Source: Brevundimonas sp. (lineage in GTDB: Bacteria > Pseudomonadota > Alphaproteobacteria > Caulobacterales > Caulobacteraceae). Taken from it: a stretch of 64,000 nt of DNA. The position numbers were made by a program, and so were the translations under genes. Below, piece after piece: positions 62,267 to 64,000 of the stretch (positions are counted from its first letter, which is position 1; each line of letters opens with the position of its first letter). Where the stretch lies: the NCBI GenBank assembly GCA_016742215.1, contig JACVCC010000004.1, positions 124,001 to 188,000 on the forward strand, written 5' to 3'. The notes under the pieces are model-generated. The model had not been told where the DNA came from. It did no database searches and was given only the letters and a program-made list of their open reading frames with translations.

Positions 62267-64000
62267 ATGAATCTGCGCAACGTCGCCATCATCGCCCACG
62301 TTGACCACGGCAAGACGACCCTGGTCGACCAACTCCTGGCCCAGTCGGGCGTGTTCCGGGCCAACGAGGCCACGACCGAACGCGCCATGGACTCCAACGA
62401 CCAGGAGCGCGAGCGCGGGATCACCATCCTGGCGAAGGCGACCTCGGTGCTGTGGAACGGCAAGGCCGGCGAGACCCGCATCAACATCATCGACACCCCC
62501 GGCCACGCCGACTTCGGCGGCGAGGTCGAGCGGATCCTGGGCATGGTGGACGGCTGCGTCATCCTGGTGGACGCCGAAGAAGGCGTCATGCCCCAGACCA
62601 AGTTCGTGCTGACCAAGGCGCTGAAGATGGGCCTGCGTCCCATCCTCTGCATCAACAAGGTCGACCGCGCCCACGCCGATCCCGACCGCGTGCACCTGGA
62701 GACCATCGACCTGTTCTCGGCCATCGGCGCAACGGACGAGCAGCTGGACTTCCCGCACATCTACGCCTCGGGCCGCAACGGCTGGGCGACGCTGGACCTG
62801 AACCAGCCGTCGGATAACCTGGCGCCGTTGTTCGACCTGATCGTCGACCACGTTCCGCCGCCGAAGGTCGCCGAGAACGTCGACAAGCCGTTCCGCATCC
62901 TGAACGTGCTGATCGAGAGCGATCCCTTCCTGGGCCGCATCCTCACCGGCCGTATCGAGAGCGGCAAGGCCGTCCCGGGCATGGCCATCAAGGCGATGGA
63001 CCGCAACGGCAAGACCATCGAACAGGGCCGCATCACCAAGGTGCTGGCCTTCCGCGGCCTGAAGCGCCAGCCGCTGGACGAAGGTTCGGAAGCGGGCGAC
63101 ATCGTCGCCATCGCCGGCATGTCCAAGGCCACCGTGGCCGACACCCTGTGCGCGCTGGAAGTGACCGAGCCGCTGGACGCCCAGCCGATCGATCCGCCGA
63201 CCATCTCCATGACCGTGGGTGTGAACGACAGCCCGCTGGCCGGCCGCGAAGGCGACAAGGTCCAGTCGCGCGTCATTCGCGATCGCCTGCTGAAGGAAGC
63301 CGAGGCCAACGTCGCCATCCGCGTGACCGAAACCCCGGGCGCCGACGCCTACGAAGTCGCCGGCCGTGGCGAACTGCAGCTGGGCGTTCTGGTCGAGAAC
63401 ATGCGCCGCGAAGGCTTCGAACTGTCGATCTCGCGTCCGCGCGTGGTCTATCAGACCGGCGAGAACGGCGAGCGTCTGGAGCCGATCGAGGACGTGGTCA
63501 TCGACGTGGACGACGAGTTCACCGGCGTCGTCATCGAGAAGCTGTCGGCCCGCAAGGCCGAGTTGAAGGACATGGGCCCGTCGGGCGCCGGCAAGACCCG
63601 CATCCAGCTGGCCTGCCCGTCGCGCTCGCTGATCGGCTACCAGGGCGAGTTCCTGACCGACACCCGCGGTTCGGGCGTGCTGAACCGCGTGTTCAGCCAC
63701 TACGAGCCGCACAAGGGTCCGATCGAGGGCCGTCTGAAGGGCGTGCTGATCTCGAACTCGGACGGCGACACCGCCGCCTTCGCCCTGTGGAACCTCGAGG
63801 ACCGCGGCGTGATGTTCGTCGGCGCCGGCGAGAAGACCTATCAGGGCATGATCATCGGCGAGAACAGCCGCGCCGACGACCTGGACGTCAACCCGATCAA
63901 GGGCAAGCAGCTGACCAACGTCCGCGCCGCCGGCAAGGACGAGGCCGTGCGCCTGACCCCGCCGCGTCGTCCGTCGCTGGAACAGGCCATCGCCTACATC
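62267..64000 (+). CDS. typA: Ribosome-associated GTPase TypA/BipA (partial, C-terminus outside window)
   Basis: 578 codons to the window edge, out of about 610 for the family. GTPase motifs: HVDHGKTTLVD, ERGITI, DTPGHADFGGEVER, NKVDR; then the beta-barrel domain, VAGRGELQLGVLVENMRREGFE and the TypA-specific PSRSLIGYQGEFLTDTRGSG and GENSRADDLDVNPIKGKQLTN. Involved in ribosome assembly and stress adaptation at low temperature. ATG 62267 opens the conserved MNLRNVAIIAHVDHG. Confidence 0.97.
   Translation, partial: MNLRNVAIIAHVDHGKTTLVDQLLAQSGVFRANEATTERAMDSNDQERERGITILAKATSVLWNGKAGETRINIIDTPGHADFGGEVERILGMVDGCVILVDAEEGVMPQTKFVLTKALKMGLRPILCINKVDRAHADPDRVHLETIDLFSAIGATDEQLDFPHIYASGRNGWATLDLNQPSDNLAPLFDLIVDHVPPPKVAENVDKPFRILNVLIESDPFLGRILTGRIESGKAVPGMAIKAMDRNGKTIEQGRITKVLAFRGLKRQPLDEGSEAGDIVAIAGMSKATVADTLCALEVTEPLDAQPIDPPTISMTVGVNDSPLAGREGDKVQSRVIRDRLLKEAEANVAIRVTETPGADAYEVAGRGELQLGVLVENMRREGFELSISRPRVVYQTGENGERLEPIEDVVIDVDDEFTGVVIEKLSARKAELKDMGPSGAGKTRIQLACPSRSLIGYQGEFLTDTRGSGVLNRVFSHYEPHKGPIEGRLKGVLISNSDGDTAAFALWNLEDRGVMFVGAGEKTYQGMIIGENSRADDLDVNPIKGKQLTNVRAAGKDEAVRLTPPRRPSLEQAIAYI

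Overview
The window is GC-rich, densely coded chromosomal DNA from an alphaproteobacterium, most likely a Caulobacteraceae member close to Brevundimonas. The grounds are the rpmH-rnpA-yidC-engB and mutM/ech/rpsT/dnaA gene groups, a Caulobacter-like DnaA, GANTC (CcrM-type) sites in front of dnaA, and many secreted proteins of the kind common in that family. The genus is inferred from gene content and protein style, not from a search. Nearly all of it looks like core chromosome near the replication-initiation genes; no prophage, plasmid backbone, IS transposase or CRISPR array was seen.

Layout. 1-3109: putA (cut by the window start), divergent from its Lrp-type regulator. 3183-6119: a glycosyltransferase, an orphan phosphate-binding lipoprotein and a small lipoprotein. 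6344-12869: a branched-chain 2-oxoacid dehydrogenase operon (E1a, E1b, E2, an unknown secreted protein, E3) with a divergent Lrp-type regulator. 12874-19527: a secreted beta-propeller, pirin, two alpha/beta hydrolases, a luciferase-like oxidoreductase and a phytase-like lipoprotein. 19524-22511: engB, yidC, rnpA, rpmH. 22640-29152: a TVP38-type membrane protein with a histidine kinase, a coiled-coil secreted protein, a type-B carboxylesterase and a MASE1 hybrid kinase. 29153-38271: the class I ribonucleotide reductase genes nrdB and nrdA, about 6 kb apart, each with NrdR-box-like sites, separated by a GST, a second MASE1 hybrid kinase, a nucleotidyltransferase/phosphoesterase pair, a VanZ-like protein and a PAP2 phosphatase. 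38469-43558: an outer-membrane-like protein, gamma-glutamyltransferase, tRNA-Arg(ACG), a tiny exported protein, an orphan cytosine-C5 methyltransferase and a periplasmic protein. 43579-51343: gyrB, recF, dnaN, dnaA, rpsT, all on the minus strand. 51585-55915: a BlaI/M56 regulatory pair and a BCCT transporter, apparently interrupting the usual mutM-ech-rpsT-dnaA order. 56097-64000: enoyl-CoA hydratase, a small membrane protein, DUF1697, mutM, DUF2461, an OPT transporter and typA (cut by the window end).

The most unusual material is in the repeats. A 405-bp unit between recF and dnaN consists of a 103-codon GIY-YIG nuclease gene closed by two 40-bp inverted repeats, and an element at 14853-14988 has the same type of ends but no gene, as expected for an autonomous/non-autonomous pair. 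Two other elements (57948-58098 and 49054-49169) are made of heptamer arrays facing each other in inverted orientation. Two long nested palindromes (46151-46271 and 55967-56094) belong to one family, and a further inverted-repeat unit (61940-62136) encloses a terminator.
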